Below are positions 18,126-27,029 of a DNA stretch of 64,000 bases, piece after piece. Source of the stretch: Finegoldia magna_J (GTDB taxonomy: Bacteria; Bacillota; Clostridia; Tissierellales; Peptoniphilaceae); NCBI RefSeq assembly GCF_002243175.1, contig NZ_NDYF01000010.1, positions 62,001-126,000 of the forward strand, given 5' to 3'. Both the position numbers and the translations under genes were made by a program. Positions within the stretch are counted from its first letter, which is position 1. Each line of letters opens with the position of its first letter. Below the pieces are notes generated by a model, which saw nothing but the letters and a program-made list of their open reading frames with translations, had not been told where the DNA came from and searched no databases.

Positions 18126-19089
18126 TTGCTAACTCCTTTTTTAATTTATCAGTAACATCTTCTTCAACGAATTTTATAAGTGTTAAAATCCCAGACATAA
18201 TAGCGTCCCTATTAGATGACCCATGAGCTTTAAAAACTGGCTTCTTCGTGCCTAAAAATGGTGCAGATCCAACACTGTTATAATCAATACCTGTACTCAT
18301 TGATTTAATCATAGGAATAATATATTGTTGAGATTTTTCATCAAGTTTAGATAATTTTGACTTAGCTAAAGTTTTAATAAACTCAACGGAACCTTCTATT
18401 GTTTTTAGAAGAATATTTCCTGAAAAACCATCAGTTACCACAACATCAAAATCACCCTTTAAAACATCTCTTGCTTCAACATTACCTTTAAAATAAGGAT
18501 ATTTTGATAAATTTTTGTATGTTTCTAATCTTAATGAATCTCCTTTATGTTCTTCGACTCCAATATTTAATAAACCTACTTTGCAATCCTCTTTTCCTAA
18601 AATATTTTTGAAATATACATATCCCATTTTTGCAAATTGTTCTAATAACTCAGAAGTGACATCAACATTAGCTCCAACATCTAATACTACCACATCATCC
18701 TTTAAGCTAGGTACTGTAACCATTAAACAAGGTCTAGATACATTATCAAGCCTTTTTGTTATAAGTGTAGCTCCTGTCAATAAAGCGCCAGTAGAGCCTG
18801 TCGATAAGAACCCATCGTAATCTTCGTTTAATAAATCAAAACATTTTCTCATACTAGAATCTTTTTTCGATCTTATTGCTTTCGTTGGTGATTCATTATT
18901 TTCAATGGTTTCTGTAGCATTTACAAAATCTATTTTGTCTTCAAATCTTTTATTTACAATATTTCTATTTTCTTCTTCATTTCCTACTATCGTCAAGTTA
19001 AAATCTTTTTTTTCAAGAGCCATTATAGCCCCTTCTATTAATTCTGATGCTCCTTTATCGGAACCCAAAGTATCTAATAAAATTTTCAT
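18118..19089 (-). CDS. plsX: Phosphate acyltransferase PlsX
   Basis: Converts acyl-ACP to acyl-phosphate, the donor used by PlsY; plsY is also in this window, at 20659. The 323 residues carry the family marks near the N-terminus (LLDTLGSDKGASELIEGA), the central STGALLTGAT segment, VVTDGFSGNILLK and the C-terminal PFLGTKKPVFKAHGSS. The Shine-Dalgarno is AGAGGTG. A clear -35/-10 pair was not found in the 95 bases upstream, although a 12-base palindrome lies there (19124-19135). Cytosolic or peripherally membrane-associated. Confidence 0.95.
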   Translation of the reverse strand: MKILLDTLGSDKGASELIEGAIMALEKKDFNLTIVGNEEENRNIVNKRFEDKIDFVNATETIENNESPTKAIRSKKDSSMRKCFDLLNEDYDGFLSTGSTGALLTGATLITKRLDNVSRPCLMVTVPSLKDDVVVLDVGANVDVTSELLEQFAKMGYVYFKNILGKEDCKVGLLNIGVEEHKGDSLRLETYKNLSKYPYFKGNVEARDVLKGDFDVVVTDGFSGNILLKTIEGSVEFIKTLAKSKLSKLDEKSQQYIIPMIKSMSTGIDYNSVGSAPFLGTKKPVFKAHGSSNRDAIMSGILTLIKFVEEDVTDKLKKELANE

Positions 19090-19142
19090 ACTTCACCTCT
19101 AGTATATTCTATCACAATATTATATGTTATAACATCAAACAA

Positions 19143-19175
19143 ATAAAAAAGCCGCTTAATATTAATTAAACGGCT
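19143..19175 (-). terminator. Intrinsic terminator of rpmF
   Basis: AGCCG and CGGCT arms (19150-19154 and 19171-19175), extended inward by TTAAT/ATTAA across one mismatch, are followed on the minus strand by TTTTTTATTT. It separates rpmF from plsX. Confidence 0.85.
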
Positions 19176-19184
19176 CTCTTTTCA

Positions 19185-19373
19185 TTAGTTTTGTTCTGAA
19201 TTATCTACAACTTGTTTTCCATCGTAATACCCACATTCTTTACATACTCTGTGAGGTAATTTTGGAGATCCACAATTAGGACATGTAGTTATAGTAACTC
19301 TTGGTAATTTATACGAAGAAGCTCTTCTTTTATCTCTTCTAGTTTTAGAAGTTTTTCTCTTTGGTACTGCCAT
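19185..19373 (-). CDS. rpmF: Ribosomal protein L32
   Basis: A small basic large-subunit protein of 62 residues of the zinc-binding type: C31-C34 and C44-C47 (CPNCG and CKECG) form a zinc ribbon, after the conserved MAVPKRKTSKTRRDKRR start. It is a single-gene unit with a consensus promoter (19428-19456), a hairpin next to the Shine-Dalgarno (19385-19404) and its own terminator. This differs from the rpmF-plsX cotranscription known in enteric bacteria, although the gene order is kept. Confidence 0.97.
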   Translation of the reverse strand: MAVPKRKTSKTRRDKRRASSYKLPRVTITTCPNCGSPKLPHRVCKECGYYDGKQVVDNSEQN

Positions 19374-19384
19374 GCTACACCTCC

Positions 19385-19404
19385 TTAAGGACTTCAGTCC
19401 TTAA
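19385..19404 (-). promoter_or_regulatory. Leader hairpin touching the rpmF ribosome-binding site
   Basis: A perfect 8-base-pair stem (TTAAGGAC/GTCCTTAA) with a 4-base loop ends directly at GGAGG, the rpmF Shine-Dalgarno, so part of AAGGAGG lies in the stem. There is no U-tract, which argues against a terminator. A translational control element is possible but unproven. Confidence 0.55.
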
Positions 19405-19427
19405 AATTTATACAAACAACGTAGTTA

Positions 19428-19456
19428 ATTATAATATAATAATGTTAAGTTGTCAA
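19428..19456 (-). promoter_or_regulatory. Consensus sigma-A promoter of rpmF
   Basis: A perfect TTGACA (19451-19456), 17-base spacer and perfect TATAAT (19428-19433) lie just after the ackA stop, predicting strong constitutive transcription of rpmF, as expected for a ribosomal protein. Confidence 0.88.
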
Positions 19457-19467
19457 TAAAAATATTA

Positions 19468-20649
19468 TTATTTTGCTAAGTCTAAAGTGTCTCTAGCAAT
19501 CATTAATTCTTCATTAGTTGGAACAACATAAACTTTAACTTTTGAATCATCAGCTGAGATTAAAGCTTCTTCACGAGTATTGTTCTTTTCAAGGTCTAAT
19601 TTAACGCCTAGTTCTTCAAAAGTATCTAAGATATCTTTTCTCATTGAAGAAGAATTTTCTCCGATACCACCAGCGAAGCAAATTGCATCAACATGACCTA
19701 ATTCAGCCATATATCCACCGATATATCTCTTAACTCTTTCAATAAACATATCAAGTGCTAATTGAGCTCTGTCATTTCCTTTTTCAGCTTCTTCTTCAAG
19801 ATCTCTAAAGTCAGAACTAATTCCTGAAACTCCTAATACACCTGATTTTTTATTTAAGATTTGGTTCATTTCATCAGCTGAATATCCTTTTTCATTCATT
19901 AAAAATGTCATTACAGTAGGATCTAAATCTCCACTTCTAGTTCCCATTAAAAGTCCTTCCAATGGTGTAAGTCCCATTGATGTATCATAGCATTTTCCGT
20001 TTTTAACAGCTGCTATAGATGAACCATTACCTAAGTGAACTGTAATAATATTGATGTCGTCTTTACCTAATAATTGTTGAGTTCTTAAAGTAATGTATCT
20101 GTGACTTGTTCCGTGGAAGCCGAATTTTCTTAATCTGTAATCTTCATAGTATTCATAAGGAATAGCATACATATATGTTTTAGCTGGCATTGTTTGATGG
20201 AAAGCAGTGTCGAATACAGCGATATTTTTCTTTCCTGGAGCTAATTTTTCACATGCTTCAATTCCCATTAAGTTAGCTGGGTTGTGAAGTGGACCAAATT
20301 TGATAAATTCTCTAATCTTATCTTTTACTTTATCGTCAATAATGCAAGATTCAGTTAATTTATCTCCACCGTGTAGTACTCTGTGACCAATAGCAGATAC
20401 TTCATCTAAGCTCTTGATAACGCCATATTTTTCGTCTAATAAAGCATCAAAAACATGGTTAATAGCTTCAGTATGATCTTTCATTGGTTCTTCTACTACT
20501 AATTTTTCTCCATTAACTTTATGAGTTAATTTAGAACCTTCAATTCCAATTCTTTCTACTAATCCTTTACATAATACACTTTCATCAGTCATATCAAATA
20601 ATTGATATTTTAATGAAGAACTACCACAATTGATTACTAATACTTTCAT
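19468..20649 (-). CDS. ackA: Acetate kinase
   Basis: Interconverts acetyl-phosphate plus ADP with acetate plus ATP, the substrate-level ATP step of fermentation. The 393 residues show VLVINCGSSSLKYQLFDM (residues 3-20), the central GFHGTSHRY motif (near 177), HLGNGSS and a C-terminal FAGGIGENSS. It starts behind AGGAGG ten bases after plsY. No phosphotransacetylase gene is in the window, so acetyl-phosphate must come from elsewhere in the genome. Codon use looks biased towards highly expressed genes, fitting central catabolism. Confidence 0.97.
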   Translation of the reverse strand: MKVLVINCGSSSLKYQLFDMTDESVLCKGLVERIGIEGSKLTHKVNGEKLVVEEPMKDHTEAINHVFDALLDEKYGVIKSLDEVSAIGHRVLHGGDKLTESCIIDDKVKDKIREFIKFGPLHNPANLMGIEACEKLAPGKKNIAVFDTAFHQTMPAKTYMYAIPYEYYEDYRLRKFGFHGTSHRYITLRTQQLLGKDDINIITVHLGNGSSIAAVKNGKCYDTSMGLTPLEGLLMGTRSGDLDPTVMTFLMNEKGYSADEMNQILNKKSGVLGVSGISSDFRDLEEEAEKGNDRAQLALDMFIERVKRYIGGYMAELGHVDAICFAGGIGENSSSMRKDILDTFEELGVKLDLEKNNTREEALISADDSKVKVYVVPTNEELMIARDTLDLAK

Positions 20650-20658
20650 TTTTTCCTC

Positions 20659-21255
20659 CTAATTTTTACCTAATTTACTTTCTTTTCCATGAATCAATCT
20701 ATTTATATTGGATCTATGCTTGAATAATGATATTATTCCTAGCAAAATATAAATTAAACCAATGTAAAAGTCTTTTCTAATGTAAATTAATCCATAAATA
20801 ACAGCTGAAACACATCCTATTATGCTTCCCAATGAAACATATTTAGTTATAAGTACAACTATTAAAAACAATATTAATAAAAACAAAACTTGTAAAGGTT
20901 GGGCAAACAATAAAACACCGAAAGATGTCGCAATGCCCTTACCTCCTTTAAAATTATAAATAATTGGTAATATATGTCCTATTACACATAAAAGCCCACA
21001 TACTAGTATACCTAAACTACCAAAAAATTTAAAGCCCAAATATGCACACAAAAATCCTTTTAAGAAATCAATTAAAAAAGTTGCCAAACCAAACTTCACT
21101 CCATAAACTCTTAAAGCATTGGTTGCACCTGCATTTTTGCTTCCGTAATTTCTTATATCCTGTTTATAAATCAACTTAGAAAGCAGAATAGAACCACTTA
21201 TATTACCTATGAAATAACATATTATTCCAAGGCCTATTAAATATAAATAATTCAC
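20659..21255 (-). CDS. plsY: Acyl-phosphate:glycerol-3-phosphate acyltransferase PlsY
   Basis: The membrane enzyme that makes lysophosphatidate from acyl-phosphate and glycerol-3-phosphate, acting directly after PlsX. The 198 residues have five to six hydrophobic segments and the conserved cytosolic motifs GSKNAGATNALR (38-49) and KGGKGIATSFG (near 103), which bind glycerol-3-phosphate and phosphate. The start is a GTG that shares one base with the der stop (TAGTG). Der-plsY adjacency is common in clostridia. Confidence 0.95.
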   Translation of the reverse strand: MNYLYLIGLGIICYFIGNISGSILLSKLIYKQDIRNYGSKNAGATNALRVYGVKFGLATFLIDFLKGFLCAYLGFKFFGSLGILVCGLLCVIGHILPIIYNFKGGKGIATSFGVLLFAQPLQVLFLLILFLIVVLITKYVSLGSIIGCVSAVIYGLIYIRKDFYIGLIYILLGIISLFKHRSNINRLIHGKESKLGKN

Positions 21256-22571
21256 TATTTTCCCCTTGTCTTAAATTCAAATTGCAAAGGAACACCTTCA
21301 AAACTGAAATTTTCTCTTAGCTGATTTTCTATATATCTTTGGTATGAAAAATGCATCAAATCATTTCTATTTATGAACACCAAAAATTTTGGTGGTCTGG
21401 CTTCTATCTGAGTCATATAAAAGATTTTTAAACGAACACCTTTATCTGATGGTGGTGGATTTAATAAAACAGCTTTTGATATTACATCATTTAAAACACC
21501 TGTGCTAATTCTCATAGAATAATTATTATCTACTTTTTCGATTTCAGTAAACAACGTATCTATTCTTTTGTTTTCTTTTACACTAATGAACACGATAGGG
21601 ACATACATTACAAATCCCAATTTAGTACGGATATCTTTTTTGAAATCATTCATAGTGTTAGTTTGTTTTTCAACAAGATCCCATTTATTCACAAGAATTA
21701 TCATAGCTTTACCTTGATCATGTGCATATCCTAAGATCTTTGTATCCTGTTCGCTAACACCTTCAGTGGCATCTATCATTAGAACGCAAATATCAGACCT
21801 ATCAATTGCTGACAAAGTCCTTACAACAGAATATCTCTCAACTTCTGTGTCAATCTTTTTTCTTTTTCTTAGACCTGCTGTATCTATGAATATATACTCA
21901 TTTCCCTTGTAGTCAATCTTGGAGTCTATAGCATCTCTTGTCGTTCCTGGTATATCAGTAACTATCATTCTTTCTTCGTTTAATAAATTATTAATCAAAG
22001 AACTTTTACCAACATTTGGCTTTCCTATTAGACATACTTTGGTTATATCATCATCAGATTCTGTATTTGAATTTTCATCAAATTTTGAAACAACAGCTTC
22101 TAGTAAATCTCCAAGCCCCATAGAATTTGAAGCACTTATTGGAAATATTTCATAAAATCCTAGATTATAAAAATCATATACATTGTCCTGTTGTTTGATA
22201 TGATCAATTTTATTTACAACTAAAATTACGCTTTTTTTCGTTCTTCTAAGCATATCGGCAACTTCCATATCAATTGGAGTGATGCCTTGTTTACCGTCAA
22301 CCATAAACAAAATAACATCTGCAGTCTCAATAGCAAGTTCTGTTTGTTTTTTAATATTTTTAGTAATGATTTCATTACTTTTTGGTTCCAAACCACCTGT
22401 ATCTACAACTGTAAAATATTTATTTTGCCACTCAGCTTCCATATACAATCTATCTCTTGTAACACCTGGATCATCTTGAGTGATGGCGATTCTTTTCTTA
22501 ATTAATTTATTGAATAATGTAGATTTTCCTACATTAGCTCTTCCTACAATAGCAACAACTGGTTTTGCCAT
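21255..22571 (-). CDS. der: Ribosome-assembly GTPase Der (EngA)
   Basis: An essential double GTPase for 50S subunit maturation. The 438 residues contain two G domains: the first with GRANVGKST (10-18), DTGGL and NKID; the second with GKPNVGKSS (near 184), DTAGLRKR and NKWD. A C-terminal KH-like domain ends QFEFKTRGK. It starts behind GAGGTG from its own promoter and is followed by plsY and ackA with minimal spacing, so the three are one unit. Confidence 0.97.
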   Translation of the reverse strand: MAKPVVAIVGRANVGKSTLFNKLIKKRIAITQDDPGVTRDRLYMEAEWQNKYFTVVDTGGLEPKSNEIITKNIKKQTELAIETADVILFMVDGKQGITPIDMEVADMLRRTKKSVILVVNKIDHIKQQDNVYDFYNLGFYEIFPISASNSMGLGDLLEAVVSKFDENSNTESDDDITKVCLIGKPNVGKSSLINNLLNEERMIVTDIPGTTRDAIDSKIDYKGNEYIFIDTAGLRKRKKIDTEVERYSVVRTLSAIDRSDICVLMIDATEGVSEQDTKILGYAHDQGKAMIILVNKWDLVEKQTNTMNDFKKDIRTKLGFVMYVPIVFISVKENKRIDTLFTEIEKVDNNYSMRISTGVLNDVISKAVLLNPPPSDKGVRLKIFYMTQIEARPPKFLVFINRNDLMHFSYQRYIENQLRENFSFEGVPLQFEFKTRGK

Positions 22572-22587
22572 GTTATCACCTCATTTC

Positions 22588-22616
22588 TCTATAAATGATA
22601 CCATAAAATGTGTCAA
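22588..22616 (-). promoter_or_regulatory. Sigma-A promoter of der-plsY-ackA
   Basis: TTGACA (22611-22616), 17 bases, then TATAGA (22588-22593), lies between the glyA terminator and the der ATG. The -35 is perfect and the -10 is moderate. Confidence 0.65.
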
Positions 22617-22633
22617 ATATACAATATTTCATC

Positions 22634-22676
22634 AAAAAAATAAAGCTAATACTAAACTTTTGTCTAGTATTAGCTT
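22634..22676 (-). terminator. Intrinsic terminator of the aspS-glyA operon
   Basis: A perfect 12-base-pair stem (AAGCTAATACTA at 22643-22654 and its complement at 22665-22676) is followed by TTATTTTTTT on the minus strand. It is one of the strongest terminators in the window. Confidence 0.92.
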
Positions 22677-22681
22677 AAAAT

Positions 22682-23920
22682 TTATCTATTGATTGGGAAT
22701 TGTTTCATCAATTCTACAACATCTTTTTTGATTTCTTCAGCAGGTCTACGTTTCTTTAATGCGTCTAACATAAATTCTGCAACTTTTGCAGCTTCTGCTT
22801 CTTTTAATCCTCTAGTTGTAATAGCTGGTGTACCAATTCTGATACCACTAGTTACAAATGGTGTTTCAGGATCATTTGGAATAGTGTTCTTGTTTGTTGT
22901 AATATTAACTTCGCTCAATAATGCTTCAGCTTCTTTACCTGTCATTTCAAAGCTTCTGCAGTCGATTAATAATAAGTGGTTATCTGTACCACCAGAAACT
23001 AATCTTACATCGTTATCTAAGAATACTTTTTCCATCGCTTTTGCATTCTTCAAAATTTGATGAGTGTATTCTTTAAATTCTGGTTGTAAGTCTTCTTTGA
23101 AGCAAACTGCTTTTGCTGCAATAATGTGTTCTAATGGACCACCTTGGAATCCTGGGAACACTGATTTATCAAGTAATTTTTTGTGTTCTTCCTTACAAAG
23201 GATTGCCCCACCTCTTGGTCCTCTTAATGTTTTGTGTGTAGTTGTAGTTACAAAATCTGCATAAGGAACTGGACTTGGATGATCTCCAGTAGCTACTAAC
23301 CCAGCAATGTGAGCCATATCTACCATTAAATAAGCTCCAACTTCATCTGCAATTTCTCTAAATTTTTTGAAATCTATAACTCTTGGATATGCAGAAGCAC
23401 CAGCAACGATTAATTTTGGTTTGTGTTTTAAAGCTAATTCACGAACGTTTTCATAATCGATAGTTTCAGTTTCAGGATCTACACCGTAATCTACGAAATT
23501 ATAGAATCTACCAGACATATTTACTGGTGATCCGTGAGTTAAGTGTCCACCTTCTGTTAATCTCATACCTAATACTGTATCTCCAGGTTTTAAAACTGCA
23601 ACATATACAGCAATATTAGCATTTGCTCCACAGTGAGGTTGAACGTTAGCATGATCTGCATTAAATAATTCTTTTAATCTATCTATAGCTAATTGTTCTA
23701 TTTTATCAACATGTTCACAACCGCCGTAATATCTTTTTCCAGGATATCCTTCAGCATACTTGTTAGTTAACTCAGTACCCATAGTTTCAAGTACTGCTTT
23801 TGAAACAAAGTTTTCTGAAGCTATCAACTCGATATGTTCTTCTTGTCTTTTGATTTCATCATTTAGATGTCCAAATACCTCTGGGTCAAAATTTTCTAAA
23901 TTTTGTCTACAATTATTCAT
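22682..23920 (-). CDS. glyA: Serine hydroxymethyltransferase
   Basis: A PLP enzyme interconverting serine plus tetrahydrofolate with glycine plus methylene-tetrahydrofolate. In the 412-residue form the PLP lysine is Lys230 in TTTTHKTLRGPRGG; other marks are ELIASENFVS (31-40) and GYPGKRYYGG. The frame opens four codons earlier at a TTG that is part of the GGAGG Shine-Dalgarno, so the ATG at 23920 is chosen. It overlaps the RseC-like gene by 8 bases and is the last gene of the aspS T-box operon, which would place one-carbon supply under charged tRNA-Asp control. Confidence 0.96.
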   Translation of the reverse strand: MNNCRQNLENFDPEVFGHLNDEIKRQEEHIELIASENFVSKAVLETMGTELTNKYAEGYPGKRYYGGCEHVDKIEQLAIDRLKELFNADHANVQPHCGANANIAVYVAVLKPGDTVLGMRLTEGGHLTHGSPVNMSGRFYNFVDYGVDPETETIDYENVRELALKHKPKLIVAGASAYPRVIDFKKFREIADEVGAYLMVDMAHIAGLVATGDHPSPVPYADFVTTTTHKTLRGPRGGAILCKEEHKKLLDKSVFPGFQGGPLEHIIAAKAVCFKEDLQPEFKEYTHQILKNAKAMEKVFLDNDVRLVSGGTDNHLLLIDCRSFEMTGKEAEALLSEVNITTNKNTIPNDPETPFVTSGIRIGTPAITTRGLKEAEAAKVAEFMLDALKKRRPAEEIKKDVVELMKQFPINR

Positions 23921-24341
23921 ACAAACCTCCAATTATTTTCGTGATATGAACTAAGTCCTTATCAACAAATTTTTTATCTATAAATTTTACAATTATATAG
24001 CCAATTAATAATCCTACTAGCCCTATACCAAAAGATGCTAATTCGAAATTTCCTATTTTATTTTCTAAAATAGAATATGATGATATAAGAGCAATTAGGA
24101 AAAATGTTAAAGGCACTAAATACAACAATGCAGTATATTTAAGCATAGAAGAATCGTCTCCAGAAATTTGGACTCTATCTCCTACCTTCGCACTTATATA
24201 ATTCGCACATTCTATAACTTGTGTTTGATGTTCACAACCTGAACATTTGCTACAACCTTCACCACCACAAGCTCCTTTTCTAGTAATTAGAACAGATGCT
24301 TTAGTGGATTCTGTTTTTATAACCATTCCTTCTTTTGCCAA
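23913..24341 (-). CDS. RseC/MucC-family membrane protein
   Basis: A 142-residue member of the RseC/MucC family (linked in proteobacteria to sigma-E and SoxR reduction; in anaerobes usually next to Rnf or nitrogen genes). Four cysteines (C25, C30, C33, C36, in CGGEGCSKCSGC) form a likely metal or cluster site. Two hydrophobic helices follow at about 70-92 and 100-120, and the C-terminal tail is basic. It starts at a TTG behind GAGGT and sits between tcdA and glyA. No SoxR, RseA or Rnf gene is in the window, so its partner here is unknown. Confidence 0.82.
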   Translation of the reverse strand: MAKEGMVIKTESTKASVLITRKGACGGEGCSKCSGCEHQTQVIECANYISAKVGDRVQISGDDSSMLKYTALLYLVPLTFFLIALISSYSILENKIGNFELASFGIGLVGLLIGYIIVKFIDKKFVDKDLVHITKIIGGLYE

Positions 24342-24345
24342 AAAA

Positions 24346-25038
24346 TTACCTCAATTCTTTAATAACATACGATGCAATCATAAGTCCAACACATGAAGGT
24401 ACAAAGCTTATACTTGCCGGAGCATTCCTTCCATTTGCAGATAGAACTTCTCCTGACCTTTGTTCATCAGACCAAATGCATGTAAGTTTGTCAACGTTTC
24501 TTCTTTTTAGCTCTTTTCTCATTACTTTAGCCATTGGACAAGTGTGGGTCTTTTTAATATCCGTAATTCTAAAAAGAAAAGGATTTAGTTTAGATCCCGC
24601 ACCCATGGAACTTATCAACTTAATATCGTTTTTATAACAATACTCAGCTAAATCTAGCTTAGCTGATATTAAATCAATAGCGTCTATAACATAATTATAA
24701 TCTTTAAGATTAAATAAATCAACAGTAGAATTATCAAACTTTTCCCTAAACTTAATAACTTTGCAATTCGGATTAATTCTGTGAATTCTTTTTTCAAATT
24801 CATCCACTTTATAATTTCCGACAGTATCTTCCAACGCTATAATTTGACGATTGATGTTTGTTATATCGATAGTATCATAATCTACTATTGCTAATGTTCC
24901 TACTCCACATCTAGCTAAAGCTTCTATTACAAAACCTCCAACTCCTCCGCAGCCAATAACAGCTACTTTGGAGTTGATGATATTTTCTAGGTCATTTTCA
25001 CCTATTAGAAGTTTTGTTCGTTCAAATCTTTTATCCAT
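24346..25038 (-). CDS. tcdA: tRNA threonylcarbamoyladenosine dehydratase TcdA
   Basis: An E1-like (ThiF/MoeB fold) enzyme that cyclises t6A37 of tRNA to ct6A using ATP. The 230 residues show RTKLLIGENDLE, the nucleotide-binding loop GCGGVGG (29-35), VDYDTIDITNINRQ (near 53-66), the R-finger region and a DAIDLISAK segment, as in TcdA (formerly YgdL/CsdL). It begins one base after the aspS stop. Together with aspS it links two tRNA-related functions in one T-box operon. Confidence 0.92.
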   Translation of the reverse strand: MDKRFERTKLLIGENDLENIINSKVAVIGCGGVGGFVIEALARCGVGTLAIVDYDTIDITNINRQIIALEDTVGNYKVDEFEKRIHRINPNCKVIKFREKFDNSTVDLFNLKDYNYVIDAIDLISAKLDLAEYCYKNDIKLISSMGAGSKLNPFLFRITDIKKTHTCPMAKVMRKELKRRNVDKLTCIWSDEQRSGEVLSANGRNAPASISFVPSCVGLMIASYVIKELR

Positions 25039-25039
25039 A

Positions 25040-26806
25040 CTAATCTAATGTGATGTGAATTTCTTTAAGTTGTTTTTCATCAACATTTGATGGAGCACCA
25101 GTTAGTAAATCTGTGGCAGATTGTGTCTTAGGGAATGCTATAACATCTTTAATATTATCAGTTCCGACTAATAGCATCATAAGTCTATCCATACCATACG
25201 CTAATCCACCATGTGGAGGTGTTCCATAGTTGAAAGCTTCTACAAAGAAACCAAATTTGTTTTCAATCATTTCTTCAGTTAATTCTAATGCTTCGAACAT
25301 TTTCTTTTGTAAATCAGAATTGTTAATTCTTATTGAACCTCCGCCGATTTCATCTCCATTACATACGATATCGTAAGCTTTTGCTCTTACTTTTTCCTTG
25401 TCAGTTAACAAATATTGAATGTCTTCTTCTTTTGGCATTGTAAATGGGTGATGCATAGCCACAAATCTGTTTTCTTCTTCGTCGAATTCAAATAATGGGA
25501 AATCAACTATCCAAACAAATTCAAAAGTATCATTGTCAACCAAATTCATATCTCTAGCGATTTTGTTTCTTAATGCACTTAATCCATTAAATACAACATC
25601 ATTTTTGTCTGCTAGTATAAATATTAAAGCATTTTCGTCTTCTTTTGTAGATTCAATTATCGAATTCATTTCTTCATCTGATAAGAATTTTTTAATTGAA
25701 GATTGAATTTCTCCATCGTGAACTCTTATCCAACTTAAACCTTTAGCACCGTATTCTTTTACAAATTTTTCTAATTTATCAATTTTTTTACGTGAATATT
25801 CACTTTCATAATTACCTATATTGATACATCTAACGCTCTTGTTCTTTTCATTACAACTTGAGAATACTTTAAATTCTGAATCTTTTACTAATTCGGTGAT
25901 GTTTTTCAATTCAAATCCAAATCTCAAATCTGGCTTGTCGCATCCATATCTCTCCATAGCTTCTGAATAAGTCATTCTCTTAATAGGAGTTGGAATATCA
26001 ACTCCTCTTATTTCTTTGAAAAGTTTTTTAATCAAGCCTTCATTTAATGTCATAACATCTTCTTGATCTACAAAACTCATTTCCATATCCACTTGAGTGA
26101 ATTCCGGTTGTCTATTCGCTCTCAAATCTTCATCTCTGAAACATTTTACGATTTGGTAGTATCTGTCCATTCCACTAATCATAAGAAGTTGCTTCATTAA
26201 TTGTGGTGATTGTGGTAGTGCGTAGAAACTGTGTTCATTTACTCTACTTGCTACCAAATAGTCTCTGGCTCCTTCTGGAGTTGGTTTTCCTAAAAACGGA
26301 GTTTCAATTTCATAAAATCCATTTTCATCTAAATAATCACGAATTAATTTATTAGTTTTTGCTCTTAATTTTAAATTATTTTGTAATTTAGGTTTTCTTA
26401 AATCTAAATATCTGTATTTCAATCTAACGGCTTCTTGAGCATTATCGTCGTCTTTAATGTAAATTGGTGGAACATTCGCTGTATCTAAAACAATTAGTTC
26501 ATTAGCTATAACTTCAATTTCTCCAGTAGGAATGTTATTGTTTTTTGATTCTCTTTCTCTAACATCACCTTTTACACATAAAACATATTCGCTTTTAACA
26601 TCTTTTGCTTTATCGAAAATCTCTTTGTTATCATCCTTTATAGCTATTTGAGTTATTCCTGTGTTATCTCTCAAATCTATAAAGATAAGAGATCCTAAAT
26701 TTCTTTCTTTTTGAACCCATCCCATAAGAATGACTTCTTTGTTAACATCACTTAATCTCAACTCCCCACACATGTGAGTACGTCTAAGATTTCCCATACT
26801 ATTCAT
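25040..26806 (-). CDS. aspS: Aspartyl-tRNA synthetase
   Basis: A class II synthetase charging tRNA-Asp. In the 588-residue form the N-terminal OB anticodon-binding domain (RRTHMCGELRLSDV onward) is followed by the class II core with FRDEDLRANRQPEFTQVDME (motif 2, about 195-215), the large bacterial GAD insertion (about 290-420) and the motif 3 region GLAYGMDRLMMLL near the end. The ATG at 26806 has AGGAGG at 6 bases; an upstream in-frame extension would run through the T-box terminator and is rejected. Controlled by the T-box leader just upstream. Confidence 0.96.
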   Translation of the reverse strand: MNSMGNLRRTHMCGELRLSDVNKEVILMGWVQKERNLGSLIFIDLRDNTGITQIAIKDDNKEIFDKAKDVKSEYVLCVKGDVRERESKNNNIPTGEIEVIANELIVLDTANVPPIYIKDDDNAQEAVRLKYRYLDLRKPKLQNNLKLRAKTNKLIRDYLDENGFYEIETPFLGKPTPEGARDYLVASRVNEHSFYALPQSPQLMKQLLMISGMDRYYQIVKCFRDEDLRANRQPEFTQVDMEMSFVDQEDVMTLNEGLIKKLFKEIRGVDIPTPIKRMTYSEAMERYGCDKPDLRFGFELKNITELVKDSEFKVFSSCNEKNKSVRCINIGNYESEYSRKKIDKLEKFVKEYGAKGLSWIRVHDGEIQSSIKKFLSDEEMNSIIESTKEDENALIFILADKNDVVFNGLSALRNKIARDMNLVDNDTFEFVWIVDFPLFEFDEEENRFVAMHHPFTMPKEEDIQYLLTDKEKVRAKAYDIVCNGDEIGGGSIRINNSDLQKKMFEALELTEEMIENKFGFFVEAFNYGTPPHGGLAYGMDRLMMLLVGTDNIKDVIAFPKTQSATDLLTGAPSNVDEKQLKEIHITLD

Positions 26807-26821
26807 AAAAAACCTCCTAAA

Positions 26822-27023
26822 ATATAAAAAACCCGTCCTTATGATAAGGGACGAGTTAAATCGCGGTACCACCCTAATTAGGTAAACCTCACTTTAATTT
26901 ATAACGCTATCAAGCGGAAAATTCGACTCAAAAATGTCTGCAATTACTATGAATAATAAGTCACACCAACCCTTATCTCTCTGAAAATCAATCATAATGC
27001 GCTCTTTTTATCTTTGTCTTTAT
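26822..27023 (-). promoter_or_regulatory. T-box leader of aspS (specifier GAC)
   Basis: A T-box riboswitch: the antiterminator sequence GGTGGTACCGCG (26862-26873) pairs with uncharged tRNA, and the alternative terminator (about 26832-26854) ends in a T-run. Stem I contains an AGAGAG/GGTTGGTG segment, and the specifier triplet GAC (26936-26938) is placed by alignment with the pheS and glyS leaders, where the cognate triplet precedes TTGARGT-like bases. GAC matches Asp and so the downstream gene. Confidence 0.9.
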
Positions 27024-27029
27024 AACAAA

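Noticed and set aside
19124..19135. 12-base perfect palindrome ATGTTATAACAT upstream of plsX as an operator
   Set aside because: In 64 kb of AT-rich sequence, palindromes of this length are expected by chance, and it does not match the FapR box known for plsX regulation.
26807..26872. Longer aspS protein starting at 26872
   Set aside because: The extra codons run through the T-box terminator and antiterminator and have no ribosome-binding site.
26950..26965. Second GAC triplet in the aspS leader as the specifier
   Set aside because: It lies in the distal GGTTGGTGTGAC segment, which is also present in the pheS leader; the GAC at 26936-26938 aligns with TTC and GGC of the other two leaders.
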